Assembly (NCBI GenBank): GCA_033439265.1
Contig: JAVTVX010000010.1
Span: 5,952,001-6,016,000, forward strand
Reading direction: 5' to 3'
Length of the DNA stretch: 64,000 nucleotides
DNA from: Dillenia suffruticosa
Lineage: Eukaryota; Streptophyta; Magnoliopsida; Dilleniales; Dilleniaceae
Part shown: one piece after another, positions 34,186 to 45,046 of the stretch
How positions within the stretch are numbered: the stretch's first letter is position 1
Layout: each line of letters starts with the position of its first letter
The notes under the pieces: generated by a model
Databases searched by the model: none
Told to the model about the DNA's origin: nothing
Seen by the model: the letters and a program-made list of their open reading frames with translations, nothing else
Position numbers and translations under genes: made by a program

Positions 34186-35953
34186 TGAATTTGGCTTGAG
34201 CTTGAAAATCTGTTCATTTCTTTTAGTTTAGTTGATTGATTTTAAACTCGGTCGTTTACTATTTTAAATTCTATTTTACTTATTTTTATTTTCATTCAAT
34301 TGCCTAGGAAGAGTTGTCAAGTTGATTGCTAGTTTCGGTAGACTGAAATAACTTGTACTATGAATTATTTAGCTAAATTTCAAAATCATTCAATTGATCT
34401 TGAAACCATTTGCCTGATTTTTAAACTAAATTTGAAAATCATCAAACTGGCATTGAAACCATTCGGCTGACTTTTAAACTGAATTTGAAAATCATCAAGT
34501 TAAATTTCAAAATCATCGAGTTGAATTTGATTCCGGTAAACTGAAATAAATTATTAGACATATTATTTCACTTTCGGTAGCATGTTTTCCAAATTCAATG
34601 GGCAGTTTTCTAGAATGGTCGACATATTTTTCATGATATTTTACTTATATTTTAAAACCATTCGATTGTTCAATCATTTCAGCAAATTGAGTTACTTTAC
34701 ATTAAAAATCAGTCCACTGAATTTTAAATTTATTCAACTAAATTTATATTCTTGATTCAACTTATTTTAATTTTTTTCAGCCGACACAATGTACTTTATA
34801 TTTCCAGCTCGAACGCTTGTAAATTCAATAGACTAGAATAGGAGTATTTCAAAATGAAGTGACAATACTGCATATTTCCTGACAGAATGAAAAGAAAACT
34901 TCGTATTTCCTAATAGAATGAAGGGAGAATGAAGGAAACTTCGTATTTCCTTGGTAGAATGAAGAAAGGATCCAGTGGGATACATTGGGTAAGAATTTAT
35001 TTTGTATCAATATAATAAAAACAGATTTGTCGTATTAAAAAATTATTTTTTCGTTAAAGTTGTTTTGTCCATTTTTTTTTAAAATTTTGGACGAAAACAT
35101 TTTACCTATCTTTGTCATTTTTTTTATCCATCCAAACCACCTCAGAACATTTTCTTTTTTTTTTTCCATTTCTCTCCATCCAAACGGGCTCCAAAAGTTT
35201 GGAAAGGAAAGTGGACTTCCTCGCTCGCAAGTGGGGGTGGTGGCATGCACAAGTGCATGCAACGCAGCTTCCTTCCTTCCTTCCCCCACCCCCCGTTTCT
35301 CTCTCTCTCTCTGAGAGTAAAATGATTGATGATTAGTCAGCCCGCAGTCTGGCGCAGCTAGTCCCGGACTCAGTTTTGGTCATTTAGACCCGACGGATAG
35401 GGAAGGACAATTCAACGGTTCGACTTGGAATTTGGCCTCTCTTGTTTTGACTTCCACAAGTACAGTAGGTAGGCTCCTTCTTTTAACCAAAAAAGACAAA
35501 ACTAATAAAATAAATAAATAAATAACGAGTTCGTCCCCCACTTTTCCTTTTTGTTGGTCACGTCTCCCCCCATTTTTTTTCAAAATCTTCGATGGCATTC
35601 TCATCTAATCTGGGCTCAAAGTGTTTCATATATATTAAAAAAATATAAATATTGTTGAAATTTAATATTTTAATTTATTTTTATAAAAACTTTGTCAAAT
35701 GATGAAATTAATATTGCATAATAAAAATTATATGATGGTTTCTATTAATCATCCGCAACTTTATTTTTCATACTTCTGTTAGATTATTTTTTATTCTTTA
35801 ATTTTTCATAATTAAAATTTGTATTTTTTCACGTTATTTCATCATAAGTAAATGCCCAAATGATCTTGCAATTTTTTTTTCTTTTTTTGTTGGGCGAGAC
35901 CGTTGCTTTATAAGTGATTAGAATATAAAACACAATATAACTTTGAGATTGGG
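34186..35953. other. Intergenic DNA with a degenerate tandem repeat
   Basis: At about 34,370-34,560 there are three to four copies of a unit of about 53 bp (AAATTTGAAAATCATCAA...TTGAAACCATT..GCTGA.TTTTAAACT). At 35,243-35,260 GCATGCAC-AA-GTGCATGC forms a perfect hairpin, followed by TTCC repeats and a (CT)n tract (35,298-35,312). The 35,210-35,600 part is less AT-rich and could be host DNA, but no coding motif is seen. Confidence 0.5.
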
Positions 35954-38900
35954 TAACAATTTATCATGGAACCGGGCCAGGCCGGACCGGTTTCGGTCCG
36001 GTTCAAGTCCGGTTCCCGGAACCGCGGGCCAGGCTGGCTGCGGTTCCTAGGCCAGTCCGGGCCGGGTCAGGCCGGTTCCAAATTTTATATAAAGTTGAAC
36101 CGGCCCGGGCCGCTAAACCGAAACCGCGGGGCCCTGTTCGGCCCGTTTTTTTTTTAAACTTTTTTTTAACTCTATTTTTTAATTTAATTTTATTTTTATA
36201 ACTCCATTTTTTTAACTTAGTTGTTGTTTTGTTTTTTATTTTCTTGTAATGATTTATTTATTAATTTTGTCTTTTTTAATTCATATTTTATAAAAAAATA
36301 AATTAAAAATTAGAGACACAAAATTTTTAGAATGGTTCAACCGAATTCGGTGTACGTCCACTATCACCTCATCACTTGAATTTTAGAATCCACTAATTTT
36401 TTTGGTTATATTATTTTGATTTTAACATCATTTTGATTTTTTTTATGACATTATTATTATTATTATTCTTCTTCTACTTCTTATTCATCATCTTCCGAAA
36501 CCTTCATGATTCTTTGCATTCTTTTTTCTGCAATTTTCCAATCTTTAATGTAAATTCAGGCTTTTAAAGTATCGTCCACTATATTTATACGTTTCTCGAT
36601 TAACACTCGACTACCTGCACTAAAAGCACTTTCTGATAACACTGTGGATACCGGAGAGATTAGTACATTTTTAGCCATTTGGGCCAAAATTGGATAATAT
36701 GATACATTATTTTTTCACCAACCTAATATATCATATAAATCAGTATCATCAAACCGTTCTAATCTAGATACTTGTTTATATAAAAGTAATTTATTAAATG
36801 ATAACGAAATTTTTTGTTTTTTTCCTAACATATGTAAGGGGTAAAATGAAAAATGAAGATGATTGAGTGGTATTACTACTACAACTACTTACATTATTAG
36901 TATTTAAATTATTTTTTTCCTTTTCATATAGTTCAAATATTACTTATAAAGTAAGAGATGTTTGTTATTTTAAAAAATGTGGGTTAATAGACGCTTCTGA
37001 TGGAAAAGTTTGTGCAAAACAATCAATTAACATTTTAGCACCTTCAACTTTAACACGTGGATCTAATGCACTTGCAACTAAATATAAAATTAGAATTTTT
37101 TCATAATATTTTAAAATTTTTGTTTTCATAAAAAAAACAATTTCACCAAATATTTCTTCATTTTCAAATTCATTAAATACATAAATAATTTTACAAAGAT
37201 TTGGTAACATTAAATGAATAGTTGGATAATAATATCCGGAAAATAAATTTGTACATAAATAAAAAATTTTCAATAATTTAATAAATGTAGATGCAAAATC
37301 GAAAGCGTTATTATCGATAAAATTATATTCGTAATTTGAATTTGTAAATTTAATTAAAATATTTTAAAAAGAAAATACACCTTGTAACATGTCATATGTT
37401 GAATTCCACCTAATGTCACATTTCATTTTAAATTTTTTATATTTTTTATTATGTAACAAACATAATTGTCTAATTTCTTGGCTTTTTGTAGAAGAATTTC
37501 TTATTTGATAAATTAAATATCGAATAGGTTTTAAAAATAATTGTCCCATTACTAAACCATGCTTAACACATAAATTAATTATATGGCATTCACATCTAAC
37601 ATGAAAAAAAGTTTCATTTAAAATTGTGTTTAAAGAATTTTTTAAACTATTAATTGCAATCGTATTAATCGAAACATTATCAAATGAAATAGAAAAAATT
37701 CTATCACTTATTCCATAGTCATAAACAACATTTGAAATTATTCTAACTATGTGTGCACCAGAATGTGGAAATTTCCAACGTTGAAAATCTAAATTTTTTT
37801 TTTCTTCTAAAAACCATGAATTATTTATCCAATGACATGTTATTACAATATAATATTCTTTTTTATGTTTATTTTTTCAACTATCCGAAATTAATAAAAA
37901 TTTACAATCATTAGTCATAAATTGTGTAATTATATCATTTTTTAATTCTTGATATCTATCTAATAATCTCCTCCTATCGGATCTTCTACTACTTTTTTTA
38001 TAATCGGGTTGTAAATATTTTTGTACATATTTTTCAAATACGAGATATGCAACTATGCTAAGTGGTAATTCTTTTCTTGCTAGCCATTCTATTTGTCTAA
38101 TTTTTTCTTTATCCGAATTATATTTAAATGTATCAGTTATATTACCTTTCCCTGTGCTAATTTGTGTTTGTCTTGTTTGTGACAATTTATCTGGATGATT
38201 ATTAATTAAATGCCTTCTAAGTATGCCTACCCCCAACCCTTCAAAATTTATATTTTTGATGACAAATTTTATAAATTGCTTTTTATTCTTCATGTTTTTT
38301 TCTCAAAAAATGTCCATATATTAATATCATTTTTTGTAGTACGTGTTGTATTAGATTATGTATTATTACGTTCAGTTTTTTCGAAAAGAGTTTCAATATC
38401 TATATTATTGGAAATTTCATTTTGAAAAAAAAAATGAAGGTAGAGGAGATTGTTGAGAAAATTGTGAAAAGTGTGTTCCGGCCATTTTATTAAAAATTTA
38501 AGAATAAATTTTTAAAATTAAATATACGATTAAATTTTTAAAATGAAATTTAATATTAATTTTTTAAAAAAACTTTTAAAATTTAATTTTTTTTTTAAAA
38601 AAAGTAATGCAAATGTAATGTAAATATAAGAAAATAAAGATGTAAAAAAATTAAATGTACCGACTTGACGGATATCGCAATTGTTTTTTACAAAATCTTG
38701 AATTTGAGCTCTCAATTTTGAAATCTTGCAAAATCTTGATCAATGTTGAAGGTCGTAGAAAATTTGTAATCCTCCCTTCTCCACCCAGACCGTTTTGTAG
38801 CAAGAGTACCAGGAAAGTTCCCAGGTAAGAGGTGGAGTTCGTCTGTTTTCGTTTAAATACCTCTTTCCTTCGACAATTAATTGCCCCCAGATAAAACTTT

Positions 38901-39688
38901 TCTAGACATGCTATACCATTGCATACTAAGTCAATGAGTTTCACAAAAGTTTAGAATACAAAAATGGTGAAAAAGATAATGGAAATGATAATGGTGGAAA
39001 TGATAATGGAAATGGTGTAAAAATTGATAGAAATAGTATAGAAAATGGTATGGAGAATTTAAACAATTGTGAAAAGAAAATGATATTGTGTTTGATAAAG
39101 ATAATGGTAGAAATGATTGGAAATGGTGTAGAAATAGGTGGAAATGGTGTAGAAATTGGTGGAAATGATATAAAAAATAGTATAGAGAATTTAAAAAATG
39201 GTGAAAAGGAAATGATAATGGAAATAGTAATGAAAATTGAGAGAATGTAGTAATATTGAGAGAATGTAGATGTGAGAAAGAGAGATATTTTGCTGTGAAA
39301 ATTTTGAAAATGGGGTGTAAGATATTTATAGAAAAATTTTTTGACCTTATGAACCAAAATAATCTCAAAACTAACCGTTTTATAGTTGTTGGGAGGGGTA
39401 AAATTTAAAAAAATTTAAAAAAAGGGGGTATAGCCGTTGGAACCGCCGGGGTGGTTCCGATTTAGGTTCAGGTTCTGGGTCGGTTCTGAGCTGGGTTCCA
39501 TTCCCAGGCCGGTTTCGGGCCGGTTCATGGTTCCAAAAAGCCCTGAACCGGCCCGGCCGCTACAGTAACCCGGTTCGGGCCGATTCGGGTTACTGTAGCA
39601 TCAGGCCGGTTCGTAGGCCGGGCTTTTTTTGGACTAGTCGGGCTAGTTTCGGGCCCAAACTGGCCCAGGCTCATGTCTAATAACAATT
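35954..39688 (-). mobile_element. hAT-family DNA transposon with 8-bp target duplication
   Basis: The element at 35,962-39,680 (3,719 bp) is flanked by TAACAATT at 35,954-35,961 and 39,681-39,688, the 8-bp duplication expected for hAT. Termini are short and imperfect: left TATCATGGAACCGGGCCAG, right-complement TTAGACATGAGCCTGGGCC. Both ends carry GC-rich subterminal repeats rich in GGTTCCGGGCCGG-type words (35,966-36,150; 39,430-39,680), within which a TACAGTAACCCG/CGGGTTACTGTA palindrome lies at 39,571-39,600. A broken hAT transposase is in minus orientation. Purine-rich near-tandem GGAAATGGTGTAGAAAT repeats fill 38,945-39,250. Confidence 0.87.
36545..38300 (-). pseudogene. Broken hAT transposase
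   Basis: On the minus strand, a BED-finger remnant (about 38,293-38,200) ends in GILRRHLINNHPDKL, and the Cys part (ICHQKY) sits in a neighbouring frame. Then come TDTFKYNSDKEKI and RKELPLSIVAYLVFEKY (about 38,130-38,040). The RNase H-like core includes KMKCDIRWNSTYDMLQGV (about 37,430-37,370) and LVASALDPRVKVEGA (about 37,095-37,050). The C-terminal dimerisation domain reads YYPILAQMAKNVL, SPVSTV and SESAFSAGSRV (36,700-36,600). In-frame stops occur at 36,715-36,717 and 36,556-36,558, with further frame breaks between blocks. Domain order and spacing are those of Ac/Tam3-like plant transposases. Confidence 0.88.
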
Positions 39689-39746
39689 ACCTCCTCATCT
39701 GAGGTCTTCGATGCCATAGTAAATCACTAAAGGACCCAAGACAAAG

Positions 39747-40375
39747 CAATATAAAAAAACACAGTATCGGGGACAGATTTAGCGACGGAAATCTTAGAAA
39801 AATTCGTCACTAAATATTTTAGTGACGGATTTAGCGACGACATTTTTTCGTCTCTAATACGACGTTGCAAAAGTTTAGCGACGGAAAAATGATATTCGTC
39901 GCCAAATTAGCGACGAAAAATACTTCATCGCAAGATTTCGTGCCTAAATTAATGACGGATTTTGTGACGGAGTATAATTGCCTCGCTAACGTTAGCGATA
40001 GACAACCGAGTCCGTCGCTAAACTCTGCGACGGACGGGGTTATCCGTCGCTGAATTTAGCGACGGACAGTTATATCCGTCGCTGAATTTAGCGACAGACA
40101 GATATATCCGTCGCTAAATTTTGCGACGGATATCCGTATCCGTCGCTAAATTTTGCGACGGATATCCGTATCCATCGCAAAACTCAGCGACGAATGCCTT
40201 GATCCGTCGCAAAAGTTAGCGACGGACAGTCATCTCCGTTGCGAAACTCAGCGACGGACAATCGTCTTCATCTCTAACCTCGGTCAATATTTGGCGATGG
40301 AAATATTTATTCGTGGCTAACTTGATGACAAATTTGGAAATCCTTTGGCGACGGATTTTGCGATGAATCTGTAAA
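39747..40375. repeat. Left subterminal repeat block of composite CACTA element
   Basis: At least a dozen alternating-orientation units such as TTAGCGACGGACAGTTATAT/CCGTCGCTGAA, denser and better preserved than in the other CACTA copies. These are candidate transposase-binding sites. Confidence 0.8.
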
Positions 40376-40861
40376 ATTAAAAAAAAAAATTTCTGTTTGT
40401 TTTAATGTCCAATTGAACAAAACCTGTGCAACCAACATTCAGATATTCAATCCAATTGAATCTGTGCAATAAAATTTAAATATCAAACATTCAAATATCC
40501 TTATTTAGGAAAAAAAAAACCTGTGCAACCAACATTCAAATATCCAATTGAACAAAAAAATCCATCAATCACTATCCAATCCAATATTATTCATATGCAA
40601 CCAAATATTCCATTCATATGCAATGGAATCAAAAATCCATCAATGTTCGGCCAACGAACATTCATATAATAAATTTACAAATATTGCAATCCAACAAACA
40701 TCCATCGAATAAGAGTTTGTGCATCGAACAAAATGTGAATAAAATGAAAGTGAAACAAATGTAAATAGTCTAATGTCCAACATCAAAGATAATAATAACA
40801 AAATAAATATCGTCCAATATCTATCCAATAACAATATGTGAATAATATCGAACAAACAAAC
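40376..40861. other. AT-rich interior of the CACTA element
   Basis: Repeated phrases such as CAACCAACATTCAAATATCC and CCAATTGAACAAAA occur two to three times (40,405-40,560). No coding motif. Confidence 0.55.
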
Positions 40862-40936
40862 ATCTGAAATCTGGTCGCATAGCTTGTCCTGGTGACCCTC
40901 GTTAACAGACTCAGAGGTGAAGAGGAAGGTATCCTT
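40862..40936 (-). pseudogene. Captured S-adenosylmethionine synthetase 5' fragment
   Basis: The minus strand encodes [18 protein letters not shown], then CDQISD. This is the start of plant SAM synthetase (MAT), which makes S-adenosylmethionine from Met and ATP. The match begins at residue 2 and stops at about residue 25, so only the extreme N-terminus is present. The GHPDK signature reads GHQDK. The start codon is lost: AAAGGATACC stands where AAATGGATACC is expected, a 1-bp deletion. The next few bases upstream (CTCTGCAGCA) may be captured 5' UTR. Non-functional as a gene. Confidence 0.85.
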
Positions 40937-41223
40937 TGCTGCAGAGCTGCACAGCACAAGCAAAGGTAAACACTTTATTATACAAGTATTTAGTGGCGAA
41001 TGAATCTCTTGTTGTGAAAAGTCAGACGAACCTCATCGGATCCTCTAGAATAAAGAACATCTTAAAGGAACATGCTCATTCCTCAATAGCGATGAAGATG
41101 CCTTGTAATGAATTCCTATCGTGGGCAACTCTGGAGAATCAGATTTCAAGGTGGTCTTATAATGTTGAATGGATCAACATTATTGAGTAGAAGAACAAGA
41201 ACATTGTAACAGGAGTTTTTTAC

Positions 41224-41751
41224 CTTTTCCCCATACTTCAGTTACTCATCTCTATACCTTAAGTTCATCAGAGAGTAGGCTTATCAACGCAAATAGAGAA
41301 GCGCCAAATGAGAAACACAAGAAAAGCATCCAGTTCAGCTTCACATTGAAATAATAATCCAGGCCAATCCCAATAAAAGAAGATGAAGAAAAGTAAAATG
41401 CCAGAAAAAAGGAGCCAGATTACTCATAAAAGGAGAGTAACAAGATAATGAAATAAGCCTGCCCAACAAGTGAAAAATAACAAACAAGTCAAAGTAGAGA
41501 TTTTGAACCCAACCCTTTGGGGGTTTGTGGTGACAAAACAATACATCAGTGGTTCAAATAATCCTCCTTCTTCTCCAATTACTAAAGGAAAAGAACAAAG
41601 TTAATCAGAGAAGGAAAAAATAGTCATGACAGATACCTTCATTAAATTGAACACTTTTACCAACTATTCTTTCGGTATTTGCCAACACCTCAATATCCAA
41701 TCTTGCTGCATCAATTTGATTAACTCTAGAAATCAAAACTGGGATAGTTAA
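41224..41751 (-). pseudogene. Captured PEX2 (peroxisome biogenesis factor 2) two-exon fragment
   Basis: The first exon (41,751-41,637) is preceded by TTTTCCGCAG and followed by GTATCT, both consensus splice sites. It encodes PVLISRVNQIDAARLDIE, matching the N-terminal region of plant PEX2, a peroxisomal-membrane RING E3 ligase. The remainder of the exon matches the next PEX2 residues only after a frame change. The second exon (about 41,363-41,224) encodes LLFQCEAELDAFLVFLIWRF then SICVDKPT. About 10 bp are deleted before NLRYRDE, which continues in another frame. The acceptor before it reads GG in place of AG. The RING domain is absent. Two exons with the intron between indicate capture of genomic DNA, not cDNA. 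Confidence 0.8.
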
Positions 41752-43669
41752 CTGCGGAAAATTGTTAGAAAGAAATTGTAGTGTGGAGAATCTAAAATAT
41801 TGATCCCAAAGCAACTTGCAAGGAAAAAATTTCTACCATGGGGATCTGATGCATGTGTAATTAAGCATGGGCACACAAAGAAAAATCCTCATAAAAGTAC
41901 ATAGAGAAGTCAAATCTAAATCAGATGAACCGTATGTATGCAAACCTTCCATTTTAGAGTGCTGGGGACAATGATTACTTAGATTTACCATATGGGTAAT
42001 ACAATTGGGTGACTTGCAAGGAGGAAACCGAATCTTAAATCATAGGGGTGGGATGTTGATTTCCCTGCGAAATCTTTATTTTTAAGGATGTCATACATGT
42101 GCATGTATGTATATTTGTTAATATGTAAATATATGCATATATATATCTCACAAGCACGCATCCTAGAAACATCTAAATGCCTCTATAAATCTGCACGTGT
42201 GCATGTATCCAGAACAATATCGCAAAATATGATGTAAACATGAATATAAAATCCTCACATTTGGCATGTATTAAAAAACAAAAAATGTTAAAAGATGCAG
42301 AGCAAGTAAACTACCCCTGCATCTCTCTAACCCTATAAAGTATTGCATGATCAAAACAAGGATGCTCCAAGCTTAACAGAAATTAACTTATGCTAGTAAC
42401 TTTAGTGATTGCAGGGTACTCTTATTACATTAGTATTTTTCTTCTTCTTTTTCCCTTTTTTTTTGTTGTAGTGGAAAGTTGAGAAACTGAAGTGGCACAA
42501 ATTACAAAATGATGGTCAAGGTTTTCGTAAAGAAAGAAGCAAAACTGATTTTTTTTTTATTTTTTTTATTTTGACTTCATTTTTGTTCTTTGTTCAGTGT
42601 ATAGAGAATTATTATAGTGTAAAGCAGCTTGGCCTTTGCATACCAGCAACACATAACCCTTCAATATCTATATAATGTATCTTTAATTTCTTTTTTAAGT
42701 TTAAATTGCAGCAGGAGCATTTGAGTCGGGGTCTGCTATATACTATCAAGCACAGCCATGGCAAACGATTACAACACAAGGGAGATGGGACACACAACAC
42801 AACACACAAATGGTGACATGAAAAATTAATAAAAATATTAAACCATTGTTAGTGTAATGTTCACCACCTCCTCCTTGGAGGTGGTCACAGAAAAAGGATC
42901 GAGACTGAGGAAGTTAACACCACTATTGAAGATCATGGTGCAGTGGTTCAATAGATATTGAAGATCACGTAGAAGTTGGGAGTTAATTCCCAGCAGTTAG
43001 CGAAGATAATTGACCGGTTGACAGTGGTCACAAAAAAACCATGTCCCAGAATCTCTTAAAAGGCAAAATATCAATAGAGAAATCGCACTCAATCTCTTCA
43101 AGGCTTGACATTAACTATCAGCACACATCTACTCATAGGAGTACGCGTAACTAAAATTAGCATAGGCAATAGTCAATAATTTGTTGTCAATAGTCCCATC
43201 AACCAATCAATTCCAGGATCCAAGTGCTGCATCATTATCATCATGGATTTTAAGCTATTTTGTTTTCTTGTATTGAATTTTATTTTTACTTATTGTTCGT
43301 AATCTTGTTTCCAATTATCAAATATTAATCTCTTATGAGCACTAAGTCGTCATACTTAAGGCATACCAAAAGGACTTGCGCCCGATTTCGAAGATAGCCT
43401 TTTCAAAATTCTTTCAAACTTGAAATTTGCTTTCCCCTTTTATACAAATTGACAACAACAATATAAGTTGAAAAGTTTTTTTTATCATGTTACCTTGAAC
43501 AACCTTGTCCAGGTCGTGTTGGTGCAACATAGGCTACACATTTCAATATCATTTCAATATGTTTTTGGATGCTTGCACTTGAGTAGTATATATGGATGAT
43601 ACAGTTATACAATTTAGAGACCCCCCCAATTCCTTTTGACATAAGGTTATAAAGAGCCAGTAGGATCTA
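41752..43669. other. CACTA interior, no gene recognised
   Basis: AT-rich, intron-like sequence. A perfect short hairpin CCACCTCC-TCC-TTGGAGGTGG lies near 42,866-42,886, and GTGGTCACA(G/A)AAAA recurs at 42,880 and 43,025. Further captured fragments may be hidden here but I cannot name any. Confidence 0.45.
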
Positions 43670-44150
43670 CGTCATAATGGATGGGATGTCAATGCTAGAG
43701 CAAGAATTCCTCATTGCGATCCTCGGAAATTCATATCTAATTTATATAACATCTTTCTTCCTCTTGCATCTTTCAGAGTCGGTGATGGTTCTCACATCCC
43801 TTTTTGGAAGGAGTAGTGGATTGGGGTTTTGCCTTTTTCCATTTATTTTCCTCATCTTTATAGGTTGTCTAAACTTTATTATGCTCCCATCATAGATAAT
43901 TATACTTTCTTGAAACTTCCATTTTTAAGAAATCTTAATGATAGAGAAGCTTTAAAGTTTTCTTCTTTAATTCCCTTCTTACAAGGAAATGAACCCTCCC
44001 ATAATCCTTCAAACACTAGAATTTGAAATCTTTAACCTTGAATACATTTACAAAGAGGATGGGTTTGGGATTGGGGCTATTCAGATTTCATTTCATCATT
44101 AAGTTATAAGTCTTCATTCTTCAACATTTTACTCCTGAAGCAATAACCAA
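43670..44150 (+). pseudogene. L1-type LINE C-terminal (zf-RVT) fragment
   Basis: The plus strand reads NGWDVNARARI, then FRVGDGSHIPFWKE-stop-WIG, then FPHLYRLSKLYYAPI and LRNLNDREALKF. After a frame change it continues with WVWDWGYSDFISSLSYKS. This series (RVGDG..I.FW.D.W, FP.LY.L, RRNL.D.E, W.W..SG.FS..S.Y) is the region after reverse transcriptase in plant L1-like elements. Opposite in orientation to the CACTA genes. Broken by a stop and a frameshift. Confidence 0.72.
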
Positions 44151-44809
44151 ATACTTGCACTTGTTCCCAATAAACAATTTCATCCACGGCCACTTCAATT
44201 TGATCAAAGCATAGGCATAAGTATTGTCAAAAGGGGGGCCATTTCCAATATTAATAATTATGTTAACAGATTATGTAAGTTCAGTAGCAAAATCCAGAGC
44301 CATGAGTTGGAGATAGAGACTTACCGGGTATAGTATTTAAAGCTAATCTAATGAACCCTTGAAAGACAAAAACAGAGGAAGAGGTTTATACCCTCAAAAG
44401 ACTTAGGAAAACATTCCAGTTCTAAACAGATAGCATAAGACATTAAATTCAAAGAAAATAAATCATAGAAATAAGAGACAAAAGTATAGTACAACGCGTA
44501 CAAAGAAGGCAAGAGAAGAGGTGAGGCGTATGGTCGGTTTATTGCTGATGGTGGAAGTCTTTCCCTTCCGACTCGAGTCTGCAATTGGACTGAGTCTTTT
44601 TATTTTTCATTGGGGTGGGCTGCCTGAATTTATAGACAAAGGCGGTTTGTTCGTGGGGCTGAGGTTGACCTGAGCTGAAGCCGAGTTGAATGAGAACCAA
44701 CGGTTGAGATTCGAGCATTTCATTGTTGATGATGTGGTTCGATTTTGGTAGGAGGATGAGACTTACCACTATATGACCAACTTGGTTGAAATTTGAAATA
44801 ATTGACCCA
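44151..44809. other. 3' flank of the TNPA-like gene, no further coding
   Basis: No recognisable gene. Minus-strand frames here follow the stop codon at 44,810-44,812 and look like untranslated sequence. Confidence 0.45.
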
Positions 44810-45046
44810 TCAATCATCATGTTGTTCGTCAGTATCGGGGTCATCAGTAGGAGGCATTGAATGTGGAACCTGACTCTGCGAGGGGATAAATTGACTTACA
44901 TCCAACTTGAAGTGTTGTAACATTAGTCATTGCATTACCTCAAGCGTTTGTTGCGTTTGCTGAAACGTTTGTTGTGTATGCTCAAGCGATTGTTGCATTG
45001 CACTCATTTGTTTATCTTTCTTTGCAAGTTTCTCTTGGAGACCATG

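Noticed and set aside
38931..39368. 145- and 138-codon His/Phe/Ser-rich frames
   Set aside because: They translate near-tandem GGAAATGGTGTAGAAAT repeats inside the hAT element.
40936..41190. 84-codon plus-strand frame
   Set aside because: It is antisense to the captured SAMS/PEX2 region and has no recognisable motif.
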